Source: Phialophora verrucosa (taxonomy: Eukaryota; Ascomycota; Eurotiomycetes; Chaetothyriales; Herpotrichiellaceae). Taken from it: DNA of 64,000 nucleotides. This document shows, one piece after another, positions 10,966 through 21,385 of the stretch. The notes below the pieces were generated by a model. That model searched no databases. It saw nothing but the letters and a program-made list of their open reading frames with translations, and was not told the DNA's origin. Position numbers and translations under genes: made by a program. Location: the NCBI GenBank assembly GCA_002099365.1, contig MSED01000002.1, positions 3,038,001-3,102,000 of the forward strand, in the 5' to 3' direction. Each line of letters starts with the position of its first letter. The stretch's first letter is position 1.

Positions 10966-12908
10966 ATGTCTGACTGCGTGCTGGAACACCCATCAATTGG
11001 TTCCATCCGAGGTATCCAAAAGACTCCCGCCGTTACACAATATTTGGGTCTTCAATATGGGACCTTGACGGACAGATTCGCGCGAGGAGAACTACTGCTG
11101 CGCCCTCCGAGTGATCATGTTCGTCGCTCAGAAAATATTCTCGACGCGACTAAAAAGGGGTATACAAAATCCCAACCTGCCTTTACTCCTCATACAATCA
11201 GTTCTGGGGTGACCAGTGCGAAGGAAGATTTGCTGATTACCATTCCTCAGGCCAAGTCCATTACTCCCTCCAAATGCTTGTGAAGGTCACCAGAAGGCAA
11301 TAGTCCAGAAAAACCTGCCTATTGAGGCGTGGGATCAATCAGATACGGAAGGCTTGACCCTCGACGTTAACGTTCCCACCGCCGGTCGAACCGCTGGATT
11401 GCCGATTTTCGTCTTTGTCTGCGGTGGTGGGTTCACAAGTGGCAGCAGCGAGTATCCGGAATACGATCTGGCCGGTATCACGCAGTTGAGTGTTGAATCA
11501 AGCATGCCTATGATTTCAGTTGGGTTGAAGTAAGCTTGTCTCATGCCTGCTTCTATTTGACTTGGCTGATGTTGTCTGGGCTCAAACAGTTATCGAGTTG
11601 GAGTTCCAGGATTTTTGTATTCGTCAGCCATGAAGGAAAAGGGGTATAGACCGAATAACGGATTGGACGATCAACGACTCGCTCTACGATGGGTCAAGCA
11701 CAATATTGCTGGCTTCGGCGGTGACCCCCAACGTGTAACCTTTGTAGGTGAAAGTGCCGGCGCAGGTGAGCCAAAAGCAAAATCTGAGTACGTTTGAGAG
11801 CGCCAGCTTATTCGTAAAGTATCGGGGTGGTTCCACTTACAGTCCCCTGAGCCACTTTTCCACCAACTGGTAGCAATGAGTGGCTCTTCTTTCTTACGCC
11901 CTCGGCCACTCGCGTTGCTTGAAAGAGCATTCGAGGTGGCGGCTGCTGAACTGGGTGCGAAGAACTGTGCACCAGATGATCAAGTGACAAGGCTCTTGGT
12001 AGCACCGAAGGACGAATTTGTGATCAAGCTTGGTAGAAAAATCCCTGTTGGGCCATTTGCAGATGACGACCTTGTCCGAACACCACCTACGTTCAGTGAC
12101 ATTCTCAGCAAAGAACATGACATGACTAACTCATTCCCTGCTCTGAAGCACTGCAAGAGAGTCATTATGGGCGATTGCCAGATGGATGTAAGCACCAATA
12201 TCAACGACTGAGTCGTAAAAGATGACAGAGGCAGCATTCGACTGACAACAAGCGTTGTAGGGAATGGGATTTCATTCCCGAGTGGCAGGCCGTAATGACA
12301 TCCTCCCAAGAACTCTGGCGCAGTGTCTTGCCACTGTCTTCGATCCTATCGACACCAAGATTGCCCATGCCATCGTATCAGCTTACGGGTTGGAAGTAGA
12401 CGCCAAATCAAACTCCCAGGAGACCACCAAGGCTTGTCTCGATTTTGCTGCAGACGTATCGTTTGCCCTTCCAACCCGCTACCTCACGCGATCTCTGGCT
12501 GCTGTGGACGAATGCAAGGCTTACCTTTGCCACTTCAATTGTCCCAATCCGTGGGACGGCTCATGGAAAGGCTACGCGACCCACGCTCTTGATATCATAT
12601 TTGTTTTGCAAAATTATACACATCACCTCTCGGTTGGGCAGCGACTATGTTCGGAAAGATATGCTAAAGATGTAATCGCATTTGTCAACGGAGCAGAGCC
12701 CTGGCCGGCGTATAGCACAGAGGAGCCAGGGTCAATGGTGTACTATGCGCCAATGGAAGGCTACAAGGATGAGTCTGAGTTTGTGCCGACTCCAATGCCA
12801 GAGAAAACAGGGAGGAAAAACGATCTCGTGGAACTTGTTGGCGAAGAATGGCTTGACAAGCTTGTTGAAGCGTGTCAGAAGTTCCTAGTTGGCCCACTGG
12901 TCAAGTGA
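10966..12908 (+). CDS. Type B carboxylesterase
   Basis: Five exons (10966..11159, 11251..11529, 11590..11765, 11820..12187, 12261..12908) give 554 residues. The oxyanion-hole region is VFVCGGGFTSGSS and the nucleophile elbow is VTFVGESAGAV with the catalytic Ser. A later segment, KGYATHALDIIFVLQNY, corresponds to the C-terminal region that carries the catalytic His. The start at 10966 is chosen because MSDCVLEHPSIGSIRG matches the usual beginning; an in-frame ATG at 10927 is an alternative. No secretion signal is evident, so an intracellular esterase is likely. Family members hydrolyse carboxylic esters, amides or lactones. In this cluster it could free a phenolic or acid substrate from an ester. 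Exon 1 ends at a phase-2 donor (GTATAC) needed to join the conserved DATKKG and PPNACEG segments. Confidence 0.87.
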
Positions 12909-13040
12909 AAGTAGGCAAAAAAATTCCTTCATCCTCGAACTTCAATAGACTGGCAACCTTGACCGTGATTGAAACACAGTGGTATATTTTCTGCCAAGGA
13001 CGTCTTTTCTGACCCGGACCAGAATTTATCCTCGTGTTCA

Positions 13041-13844
13041 TCAGTGAAAAGTCTCCCCACCACTGCAGTCAAAGATCTGACCGGAGAAGAAAGATGCCTC
13101 GGGGCTAGCAATGAAAGAAAAGGCGTGCGCAATGTCCAAAGGATGACCTCGTCTCTTTACAGTCTGCTTAGCGACCACGTTGTCAAAGAGCGCCGCGTGT
13201 CCTTCCTGCGACGTTATGCCTGGGGTCTCGGTCAGTCCAGGCATCACGACATTGACGGTTACACCCGGCCCGGCTTCCACAGCAGCTGCACGGACAAGCC
13301 CTATCACGCCACCCTTCGAGGCTACATATGGTGCTAGTCCAGGCTCAGGCTCTCCAAAGGTCGAGGAACTCGTGTGGATGATGCGTCCATATCCCGCCTT
13401 CTGCATGTGCGGCAGGACCTCGCGCGTCAAGAAAAATGAACCGTCGAGATTGATCGACACTGCCCGGCGGTAGAGATCTGTTGGGTAGCCCACTAACGGG
13501 TGAAATGGGTAGATTCCAGCAATATTGACGAGGGCGTCGATTTTGTGATACCTTTTGATGGTCTCCTCAATGGCATGAGCGACAGACAGTTCGTTGCTGA
13601 CATCGCAAATTTGTGTATCTGCCTTGTATCCCGCCCCTTGAAGTGATTTCCGTACAGTTTCAAGTCTCGCTTCGTGAATTTCCAACATGACTACTTGAGC
13701 GCCTTGTTCTGCGAAGAGTCGAGCAGTAGCCTCGCCAATTCCAGACCCAGATCCTGTCACGACGACAACATGGCCCGCGTACTTGTCAGAGTATACCTTG
13801 ATTGGGGGAACACGGGCCCCTTTCTCATGTTGTATAGTGCTCAT
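13041..13844 (-). CDS. Short-chain dehydrogenase/reductase (classical SDR)
   Basis: A single exon of 267 residues. The cofactor motif TGSGSGIG is at about residues 30-37, followed by CDVSN, the central NIAG motif, the catalytic Ser in HTSSST, and YVASK with the catalytic Tyr and Lys. These are the features of classical SDRs that oxidise or reduce alcohols and ketones with NAD(P)(H). The 20 or so residues before the Rossmann fold are longer than usual but contain no clear signal. It converges on the carboxylesterase gene (132 bases between stops) and is divergent from the P450 gene. It could act on a dihydrodiol or alcohol intermediate; the substrate is unknown. Confidence 0.9.
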   Translation of the reverse strand: MSTIQHEKGARVPPIKVYSDKYAGHVVVVTGSGSGIGEATARLFAEQGAQVVMLEIHEARLETVRKSLQGAGYKADTQICDVSNELSVAHAIEETIKRYHKIDALVNIAGIYPFHPLVGYPTDLYRRAVSINLDGSFFLTREVLPHMQKAGYGRIIHTSSSTFGEPEPGLAPYVASKGGVIGLVRAAAVEAGPGVTVNVVMPGLTETPGITSQEGHAALFDNVVAKQTVKRRGHPLDIAHAFSFIASPEASFFSGQIFDCSGGETFH

Positions 13845-14511
13845 ATGGTCGGAATGAGGAGTACGTGCTTAGAGGCTCATAGATGGGGAGAAAGACGGAT
13901 GAATCTGACCAAGCTACACGTTACAGAGAGAGTGACTCAGTAAGTGGGATATTTGTAAAGATACCATGGGAAATGAAGACATAAATACTCGAACGACTGA
14001 CGCGGGGCGGAGGAAGACGAGAGCTGCTTGTTGTTCCGCAAAATTTGTGCTTAAAATAGAACCGTCGTGCACGAATTTGTACGGACGACTTCATGATGGG
14101 TTTGCAACAGTGAACCGCGGCGTTAAGGGCGGCATTGGAGCTCGAAATTCGCTTAGTCTATTTCTCCTCAGCACATTTCCATCAAGGCCACCAAGACTGT
14201 AAAGTTTGGATCATCTCTGTAGTCTGCATTCGACTTCTGATGCAACGCTCCTGGAGCGCGAGCAGCATGACCAAAACAGTGGGAAAGATAAGAATTCCCC
14301 GGCCTACACCCCGAACTATCAAATCCACCAGTCGTTGTCTGGACATCTATTTGGTCATTGGGAATTCCGCATTCTTGCGGCAAACGGCCCGCATCTTGCG
14401 GAGAGATGGTCATGAATGTGGTGTTTCGGTGAGTGGTGCTACCTTGTTTCCAAGTTTTCTACATATCATATGTCCCCATGGGGTCCCCAGGTTATCTTGA
14501 GGGGTGAAATC
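13845..14511. other. Divergent promoter between SDR and cytochrome P450
   Basis: The region carries TCCGCA at 14035-14040 and a TCCGCA/TGCGGA pair at 14366-14402. Short frames (13966-14202, 14135-14500) have no recognisable features and are read as non-coding. Confidence 0.5.
14366..14402 (+). promoter_or_regulatory. TCCGCA/TGCGGA pair upstream of P450
   Basis: TCCGCA at 14366-14371 and TGCGGA at 14397-14402, with a TTGCGGC between them, lie about 110-145 bases before the P450 start. They share the hexamer of the other cluster promoters. The regulatory role is inferred. Confidence 0.38.
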
Positions 14512-16255
14512 ATGAGTCAAGATAATATCACCCGCGAGCCAAACCTCTTGCACGAGACAAATCACTCTTCAATCGCCATGATGGTGTCACACAGTATAGT
14601 GGGATTGTCCCCTTTGGACATATTCGAGAATACCTGGGTTAGAGAGAGAAAGCTTCTAGCCCTCGGGCTCTTGATCCTGGGATCCATCCTTGCCAGGTTT
14701 TTGCTAAAGGTAGGTAATACTCCCTACTTTTACATGTGTAGCTTGTTAGTTGACCAACAGCCCCAAGACCATTTACTACGTTTTATTTCATCCTCTCAGG
14801 TCCATTCCAGGGCCATGGCTGGGCAAAATATTTGAAAACTATCTTACACCGGCGACCGCCAGCCTGTGTCGCGCTCAGGTACCGTCTCGCTTCAGCTCGG
14901 CAGACCTAAGAGCTCCTCAGCTGATAGCATCTGGTAATTACGTTTAGACAGTGAAAAGGCTGCATGACGAATATGGGCCGATCGTGCGAGTTGGACCAAA
15001 TGAGGTTTCAATCCAAGACTGGACCGCCTACCGGCAGATCTACAACAATAACAACAGCAGCAAGACCCCTTCATTCTACAATGGCTTCTCTCTGACGGGC
15101 CGCCACCTGAACGCCCTGTCGATACAGGATCACCGCCAACATGCGGCCCGTCGCAAAATCCAGAACCCATCCTACTCTCAGCAGGCAATTCTCAACATAG
15201 AGTCTCTCATCACGGAGCGAGCTGATATTCTGGTGCGGCGTATGATCAACAACGCACGCGACTCAGCATCTGGAACAACGGCCGAAGTGTATGAGCTAAG
15301 CGGGCTTTTCAGCCTGGAGGTGATATTGAAAAGTGCCTTCAACCGCAGCTACGGTGATTCACCCAACGGAGATTCATTGACGCTGCTGAGAGCCATGGAC
15401 CACGGTGCGGTTGCTGCCTCTCTGATGACATCTTTGCCATTTCTGAGCCGTAAGAACGGCGTCTACGTGCCAGGATATGCCGGGCATTGCTTTCGACAAT
15501 TCGATCTTTGGGAGTCAATGACTGTGGCTCTATTGAAAAGATTTCAAGAGGAAGAGGCGGCTTCAGATACCGCGATGACCTTTCTGGTGACCCCGATGCT
15601 TGTGAACGAGGATACCTATCTTGGTCGAAGACTCAGCCAGGATGAACTCGTCGAGGAGCTCATGACCGTCACCTTTGGCGGCAGCGGCACGACGTCCACC
15701 ACGCTGACATATCTGATGTACGCGCTGGCTCGGGACCAGAGTCTACAGCAACGGCTACGCGAAGAGCTGCAAACATCAGGAGAGAGTATATCTGAACTGC
15801 AAAAACTGCCCCTTCTCAATGCCGTTATAAAGGAGACCTTTCGAGTTTATCCCACCATTATTTCCACCCTTCCGCGCGTTCTGGATCGACCGATCATGGT
15901 CGACAAGATTCTTCTACCTCAAGGAACTCACGTAGGAATGCAAAATTACGTCCATCACCGAGATTCAAACCTCTTCCCTCGGCCGGACGAGTTCATTCCG
16001 GATCGCTGGCTCGGAGACGAAGCCGAGATGAAGGACATGAACTCAGCGCTGACACCGTTCTCAGTTGGTCAAAGAAACTGCATTGGGCAGAATTTGGCGA
16101 GGGCAGAGCTCTGGGTGGCCACGAGCATGATTATCAGGCGCCTTCGGCTCAGCCTGAGTCCGGATATGACCGACAAGGATATGGAGATGGAGGATAGGTT
16201 TAACATTGCGCCCCGGGGAAGACGGCTGTTAGTAGATATCGAGGTGATCAACTGA
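14512..16255 (+). CDS. Cytochrome P450 monooxygenase
   Basis: Three exons, 14512..14709, 14750..14878 and 14948..16255, give 544 residues. An N-terminal hydrophobic stretch (LLALGLLILGSILARFLL) looks like an ER membrane anchor, followed by the proline-rich hinge SIPGPWLGK. The I-helix motif is FGGSGTTSTT, the K-helix ExxR is KETFR, and the haem-binding loop is FSVGQRNCIG with the axial Cys. It therefore has all parts of a working class II fungal P450 that takes electrons from NADPH-P450 reductase. The first intron is only 40 bases, so exon 1/exon 2 borders are tentative. The substrate cannot be assigned; with the neighbours, hydroxylation of an aromatic or alicyclic compound is plausible. Confidence 0.9.
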
Positions 16256-17234
16256 AGCACCGGAATGCGGCGGTGTTCGCCCTCGTTTCTTATAGTCCTA
16301 GGAACTGCCCCCGATTGACGACTCTACGAGGCCAGCTTAAATCGTCAAGGCTCTCGACTTGCGTGAATCCGACAGTGTACAAGTAATTTTTGACTCGGGA
16401 AGCAGAAATATAAAATCCACTACTCGAAACGAAAAGTGATCCGGACTGTGACATCTGGTTGAAGGAGTACTGTTGATGGATGCTGACCATTGATACGGCC
16501 GCGAAGTCCGCAACGAAGGTACTCTGCGGACTTAATGCGGCGTTGGCCTTCACCTTGATGGCTCTTGAGAGAAATAACAAGGCGACAAGCAAGGCAGGGA
16601 AAGCCAGATGGAGTACTAACTATGACTGGTTAATACTCCATGATCCTCATGATGGCCCATATCTGGGGGTGGTGGGAGGATCGCAGAGGAACTCCAGATA
16701 CTGGATCAGCTCCTCCCGCCCCCCTCAGACTGCTCTCCACAATTCAGATGTACCCCGTATCCACACTATTATCTGTAACTCTTCAGGAGCATCATGCAAC
16801 TGACTCTTCGAATCCCTCAATACTTACCCCATCCTTTAGGCTTTCACCAAATTAAGAAGCGCCCATTAGATAAATTAGCAACTATGGGCGGGCGCCGGTA
16901 ATAAGGCCCCCTGGCTGTACCTTTTCACCACCAACGACCACTTCTCGGAAGAATGTAGTGGACCCCTTAGAAGATGCCTCAGCGGCGACACTCTAGTACC
17001 TTGTACTGAACCGTCAAACCCTGACCCATTTCAAGGCAATAGCAAGTCCTATTGTCCGCATTGAACATGAGGGTGGTCACGTGGGAGGTCTATTCCGGAA
17101 AACCTGCCCCGGCCGTCAATCCTCCAAGTCCGTGTCTTGTTCGCATGGACCACTGACTCTGTTTCAAACACGTCCACGCCGACGAGAACATCCAGTGGGC
17201 CCGCGTTGTCTATCTGGAGATCACGGTCGTCATT
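16256..17234. other. Intergenic region at the end of the catabolic cluster
   Basis: It holds the P450 3' flank, a TCCGCA/TGCGGA/TGCGG group (16507-16541) and the promoter of the Dpy-30-like gene (single TCCGCA at 17055-17060). No convincing gene is seen. Confidence 0.5.
16507..16541 (+). promoter_or_regulatory. TCCGCA plus TGCGGACTTAATGCGG group
   Basis: TCCGCA at 16507-16512 is followed by TGCGGACTTAATGCGG at 16525-16540. The latter matches TGCGGACTTTATGCGG in the regulator promoter (7503-7518) except for one base. It lies downstream of the P450 gene and 700 bases before the next gene, so its target is unclear. Confidence 0.35.
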
Positions 17235-17931
17235 ATGTCGCAAGCCGCTTCAAACACGCCGTCTGTGATCTCCAACGCTGCAAACACCAGACAACAAGTT
17301 CCACTACGAGACTACCTCAATGCGCGCGTCGCACCTTTCCTCAAAAAAGCCATCACTGAGAGTTTGAATGCCGAGTATGTGCTCTTCGAGGGCTCTGGAA
17401 AGCCCTGTTCACGTCCGCAGAGGCATAGCGCTAACATGGCCGAACAGAGCGGAATTTCCACTCCAATGGCTGGGAGAATGTCTGATACACCAATCTATCC
17501 TCTACGAAGGCAATCCGGACACGACCAATATCCGCGAAAGGTTTCTGTACAAGTTTGACGACCCTAAGCCGGTAGAGCAGGTGAATGCGGACTCCGCAGC
17601 ATCGCCTCCAGCAGCAGCATCTCCGCCAGCAGTGTCTCCACCAGCAGTACCTCCAGCAGCAGCACCTCCAGCAGCAGCGCCTCCAGCAGCATTGCAGTCT
17701 GCGACCGTTAGTCCGCCGCAAGAAGTCCACCTCCAAGAGCAACCCGAGGTCCTAATGAACGATGCATCCGATGTTGCTACGCAAGAAGCACCGCCTCCGC
17801 AAGGGAATGAGATATCGATGCCGCAAGAGACTGTCACAGCCGATGCTCCATCGGTTAATGGGATTAAGGAGGAGGAAAGAGCTACACATCAGGCAACAGA
17901 CGGTGATACGGATATGGGGGGAACATCATGA
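17235..17931 (+). CDS. Dpy-30 motif protein, possibly a COMPASS Sdc1-like subunit
   Basis: Two exons, 17235..17374 and 17448..17931 (donor GTATGT), encode 207 residues. Residues about 24-70 (LRDYLNARVAPFLKKAI, then EFPLQWLGECLIHQS) match the two-helix Dpy-30/RIIa-like dimerisation motif. In fungi this motif is best known from Sdc1, a subunit of the COMPASS histone H3-Lys4 methyltransferase complex in the nucleus. The C-terminal half is low complexity: an Ala/Pro/Ser tract encoded by a CCTCCAGCAGCA-type repeat, then an acidic tail. Orthologues of Sdc1 usually have the motif nearer the C-terminus and lack a long Ala-Pro tail, so the assignment is tentative. It starts the conserved core of the window. 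Confidence 0.6.
17596..17692 (+). repeat. Coding microsatellite (CCT/GCA-rich, Ala-Pro tract)
   Basis: Imperfect repeats of the type CCTCCAGCAGCA run through the Dpy-30-like gene and encode alternating Ala-Pro runs. Such tracts vary in length between isolates. Confidence 0.8.
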
Positions 17932-18819
17932 GCGAACGGGACAGAGCTGCAAGTTGCATAGCGTTGGCGTTGATGGGAAGATTTTGCATGGTTGCAGGCA
18001 ATAAAATATGATACCCTTTCAGGAGCGGAGCGGCGGAAAAGCAAAAATTAGCATTCAAGGTGCACGACTTCCACTGCGTGCCGTATGAAGAGGAATGGGT
18101 TGGAAGCCCGGGACACAGGGTGGACGTGGAATAGAAACCCCCAACGTCCGGGGATCTAAATAATACTGATGCCTGAGAACAGACTTCGCTCCAAGTGTCA
18201 TTCCGGAACCACTCTCATCTGCGCGAGAGATTTAACCTGCACTATGAACCAAGTCAGCCCTCGGATTCCCAATCCCGGAGGAAAGTAACACGTTGAACAA
18301 AGAACAAGAGATCAGAAGTCCATTTAGATCATCGAAGAGAACCCTGCTGGGCTTCCCTTCTGGCATAAGAGGTACCAGAAATAACAAAAAATTCGAGTTT
18401 TGTCATCATAGAAGAGCATTAACAAAGAATCATGAGAAATAAAGGCACGTACCTAGATGAACGGCTGGAACCAGGAGGTGGTGCAGTCGACAGCGGAAGT
18501 CACCAAGCATCTATTTCGGGCGGCGCTCGCGTCAAGCACAGTTCTGCACATTAGCTCGGGGCAGCCACCTTCTGCGAGGATGAAGGCATATAAAGAGCAA
18601 ATATCAAACTCGAAGTTGGAAGTGGTTGAACTAAAGCCTCGTTGAAAAACAAAACTCGCCAGCAGTAAACTCCGAAGCTGTCAGATATTTCAAAAGACGC
18701 CAAGAGTTATGGCGGACCCACCACACACTGGCCGCCCATCAAAGCTGCGCTCTAACTTTCTCTCACCAAGCGACAATTGACGATAATCTCAATCCACGCT
18801 CGTCTCAGCAATCGCAAAG
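17932..18819. other. Intergenic region before ribosomal protein S13
   Basis: It contains the S13 promoter and leader, with pyrimidine-rich sequence just before the start codon, as is common for fungal ribosomal protein genes. A 62-codon frame at 18457-18645 has no support as a gene. Confidence 0.5.
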
Positions 18820-19594
18820 ATGGGTCGCCTTCACAGCAAAGGCAAAGGTATCAGCGCCTCCGCGATCCCGTACTCCCGCTCCGTGCCCACCTGGTTCAAG
18901 TCCACACCCGAGACGGTCGTCGACAACATCTGCAAGCTTGCACGGAAGGGCGCTACCCCGTCGCAGATCGGTGTCGTGCTGAGGGATAGCCATGGTGTTG
19001 CGCAAGTTAAGGTCGTTACTGGTCAGTCTACATCCGATGGCATTCGGCCACCTGGCACCTCTCGCAGAAGTTACTGACTCTGGGGCGCAGGTAACAAGAT
19101 TCTGAGAATCCTCAAGTCGAACGGTATGCGCATATCCCAAATGACTTCTGTGTGAACGAGGAGGCAAAAATAAAAGGACCAGCAACGCAATGCTGCTTCA
19201 GGCCTTTGAATTACACGACTTGCGAAACATATCTTCAGCATAGCCTCTGAAATTGGTCCCATGAGACTGACAGAGTGACATTCTACAGGTCTTGCACCAG
19301 AAATCCCAGAAGACCTCTACATGTTGATCAAGAAGGTGCGTAACAACCCTCATTTCCCCTCCCCATGCTATAAAAGATTAAATCCTATCATGTACTGCGG
19401 TGATTGACACTGAATAATAGGCCGTCGCCGTCCGCAAGCACCTGGAGCGCAACCGCAAGGACAAGGACTCCAAGTTCCGCCTCATCTTGATCGAATCCAG
19501 AATCCACCGTCTGAGCAGATACTACAAGACAGTTGGTGTTCTGCAACCTAACTGGAAATACGAGAGCGCGACGGCAAGTACGATGGTTGCATAA
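18820..19594 (+). CDS. rps13: 40S ribosomal protein S13 (uS15)
   Basis: Four exons, 18820..19021, 19091..19123, 19289..19335 and 19421..19594, give exactly 151 residues, the family length. The N-terminus MGRLHSKGKGISASAIPYSR and the C-terminal ESRIHRLSRYY are diagnostic of eukaryotic uS15, which binds 18S rRNA in the small subunit. All introns have good borders (GTCAGT, GTATGC and GTGCGT donors). Intron 2 is 165 bases, much longer than the others, and contains nested inverted repeats (listed separately). The gene will be highly and constitutively expressed with other ribosomal protein genes. Confidence 0.97.
19176..19259 (+). ncRNA. Possible structured RNA inside rps13 intron 2
   Basis: Within intron 2 (19124-19288), GGACCA at 19176-19181 pairs with TGGTCC at 19254-19259, and inside it ATGCTG at 19190-19195 pairs with CAGCAT at 19236-19241. 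This gives a nested stem arrangement. Ribosomal protein introns often host snoRNAs, but I do not see a clear C/D or H/ACA box set, so this is only a candidate. Confidence 0.25.
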
Positions 19595-20384
19595 GAACAT
19601 TCTTTCACACTTGTGGAGAGATTGTCGGAAGACGAAGCAATGGCTGTGCTTGGGCTGATGGTCGTGTGGGAATGGAGGTGCGAGGGCGGAAGCAGTACCA
19701 CAGTCGAGCACGCCAGCATGAGTGTTGCACATGCAAAAGATCTTCATAAGGCAACGCCACCGCCGTTGGAGGGCAAGCGTAGTCTACACCTCCTGCGCCA
19801 AGCAGATCTTCTCAAAGATATGCCAATCTCAGTGTAAGGCTCGTCACGAGTAGGGAAAGCCTAATCAAGACAAGATTTTTGAGACAGTAGCAGCGTGCTG
19901 GCGCACGGGTTCACTTTCATTTAAGGCTATAGCGCCATGTTCGGGAGACTTCTTGTGAATGCATCCTTTACTTTTGGGATGGTCAAAGGACCCAAGGCAT
20001 TCGTCGACTTGCAGGTCACCACCTGGAAGGCCCAAAGCACAAAGTACAGAGGAGTCTTAGGTCATAGCAACGTATGCCATTCGATACGGACAGAATCCAA
20101 TTATACAAGATGCTCATGATGCCAGACCGCTCACAAGATGGACATACCCAACCAACCAAGTTGTTTGACAATGCTGAATCGCTCAATCTGGGTTGGGAGC
20201 CACTGACACATGCCGTTGTTGAAATACAATGGGCGGAACGTCTCTCCGTCGTTCAGTGTACATGCGATATCCTGGCAATGCTGAAAGATGCGCCGACCCC
20301 GTGGGTATCTTAGAATGCACTCGAACGCCTCCCCTAAAGCCACTGAGGAATGGGGGATGATGCTGACTGAACTGAACTCGGACC
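19595..20384. other. Intergenic region between converging rps13 and an unrecognised gene
   Basis: Both neighbours end here. Frames at 19613-19837 and 20074-20313 have no recognisable features; nothing else is seen. Confidence 0.45.
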
Positions 20385-20889
20385 TCAGCCCCCTTGACTA
20401 ACACCACCCGTCTGTTGCAAAGCGGCTACCTGTCTGCGGAGATCAAGCCAGAAGTCCTTTCCATTGGCCATGGCTCCAGCTGAAAACATCGTCAGTTACT
20501 ATAGAGCGCGGGTACGTAGTATACTCACGCTTCGCGCCCCATGGACTAGATGGAGTCGGGGTCTGTAACTTCGCATCTGGCTTGTATAGGGTGATCTTGG
20601 GCTCGTAACCATGCTTCAGCATGGCCTCGACAGCCCCAGCATTGAACCCCGCCATGGGGACATGGTCATCTTGTGGCGGAAGAGAGGCTGCAGGTGTAAC
20701 GGGACCATTGTGAACGTTGTCTGTAGATTTGCTCAAATTCGAGGGTCCTTTCCCTCCTCTTTTGTTCTGAGAGACATTGGTGCCATCTCGGGATACTGCA
20801 GAGGCAGATGACGACTGACGATGCAGGTTGGAGTTGGCACCTCGGGAATCGTTTCCTCGGCGTCCGGCGCGGTTTCTGTTATTTGCCAT
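20385..20889 (-). CDS. Small conserved-looking protein of unknown function
   Basis: Two exons, 20889..20529 and 20479..20385 (49-base intron, donor GTGAGT), give 151 residues. The N-terminal two thirds is low complexity, rich in Asn, Ser, Gly and basic residues (MANNRNRAGRRGNDSRG). The ordered parts are a short segment with AMLKHGYEPKITLYKPD and a C-terminal segment GKDFWLDLRRQVAALQQ after the intron, which looks like an amphipathic helix. I recognise no domain. The spliced frame and the sharply defined C-terminal helix argue that it is a real gene. It is divergent from the PHD-finger gene. Confidence 0.7.
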
Positions 20890-21385
20890 TGGGTGAGCGT
20901 ACGATACACAATGGGAATGGGGAGGGGGTGCAGATGGAGAGTTGGACGAGTGGGTATCTACTTACTCTTCGCTGGGATTCATGGGAGAGGAGAGGGTGTG
21001 GCAGAACAACGGAGTGGTGACTGCCAGGTGAAAGTGATTGCGAATAGTCGCGACCGACCCGCAAATACGACGCCAAGCCTTCAACCGGCAAGCGTGGCCC
21101 ACTTTTTGATCGTCGGGAGTCGCGCTTAACCGAATCGACATTTGACGGCCATCTTGTAGAGACGACACTCATGCGATCCTGCTGCAAACCGCGAGACCAG
21201 AACACCCAACAAGACTTCTCACTGTCATCTCCCACCACTGCCGTGGCTTTCGCCCCCCTGCGTTTCAACCCACCTCACTCTTTCCAGCCTGGATGGCATC
21301 TTTCACACGCGAACCCGATCCGAAATCCGCCTGCGCCTCCTAGTTGGTCTCAGTCGCGTCAACTGCCCGTCACAGGGTCGGCAGA
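20890..21385. other. Divergent promoter between the unknown small gene and the PHD-finger gene
   Basis: It separates two genes that start here and point outward. Short frames within it have no support. Confidence 0.5.

Noticed and set aside
16790..16830. TTCGAATCCC resembling a tRNA T-loop
   Set aside because: No acceptor stem, D-arm or anticodon arm can be folded round it; no tRNA was found anywhere in the window.
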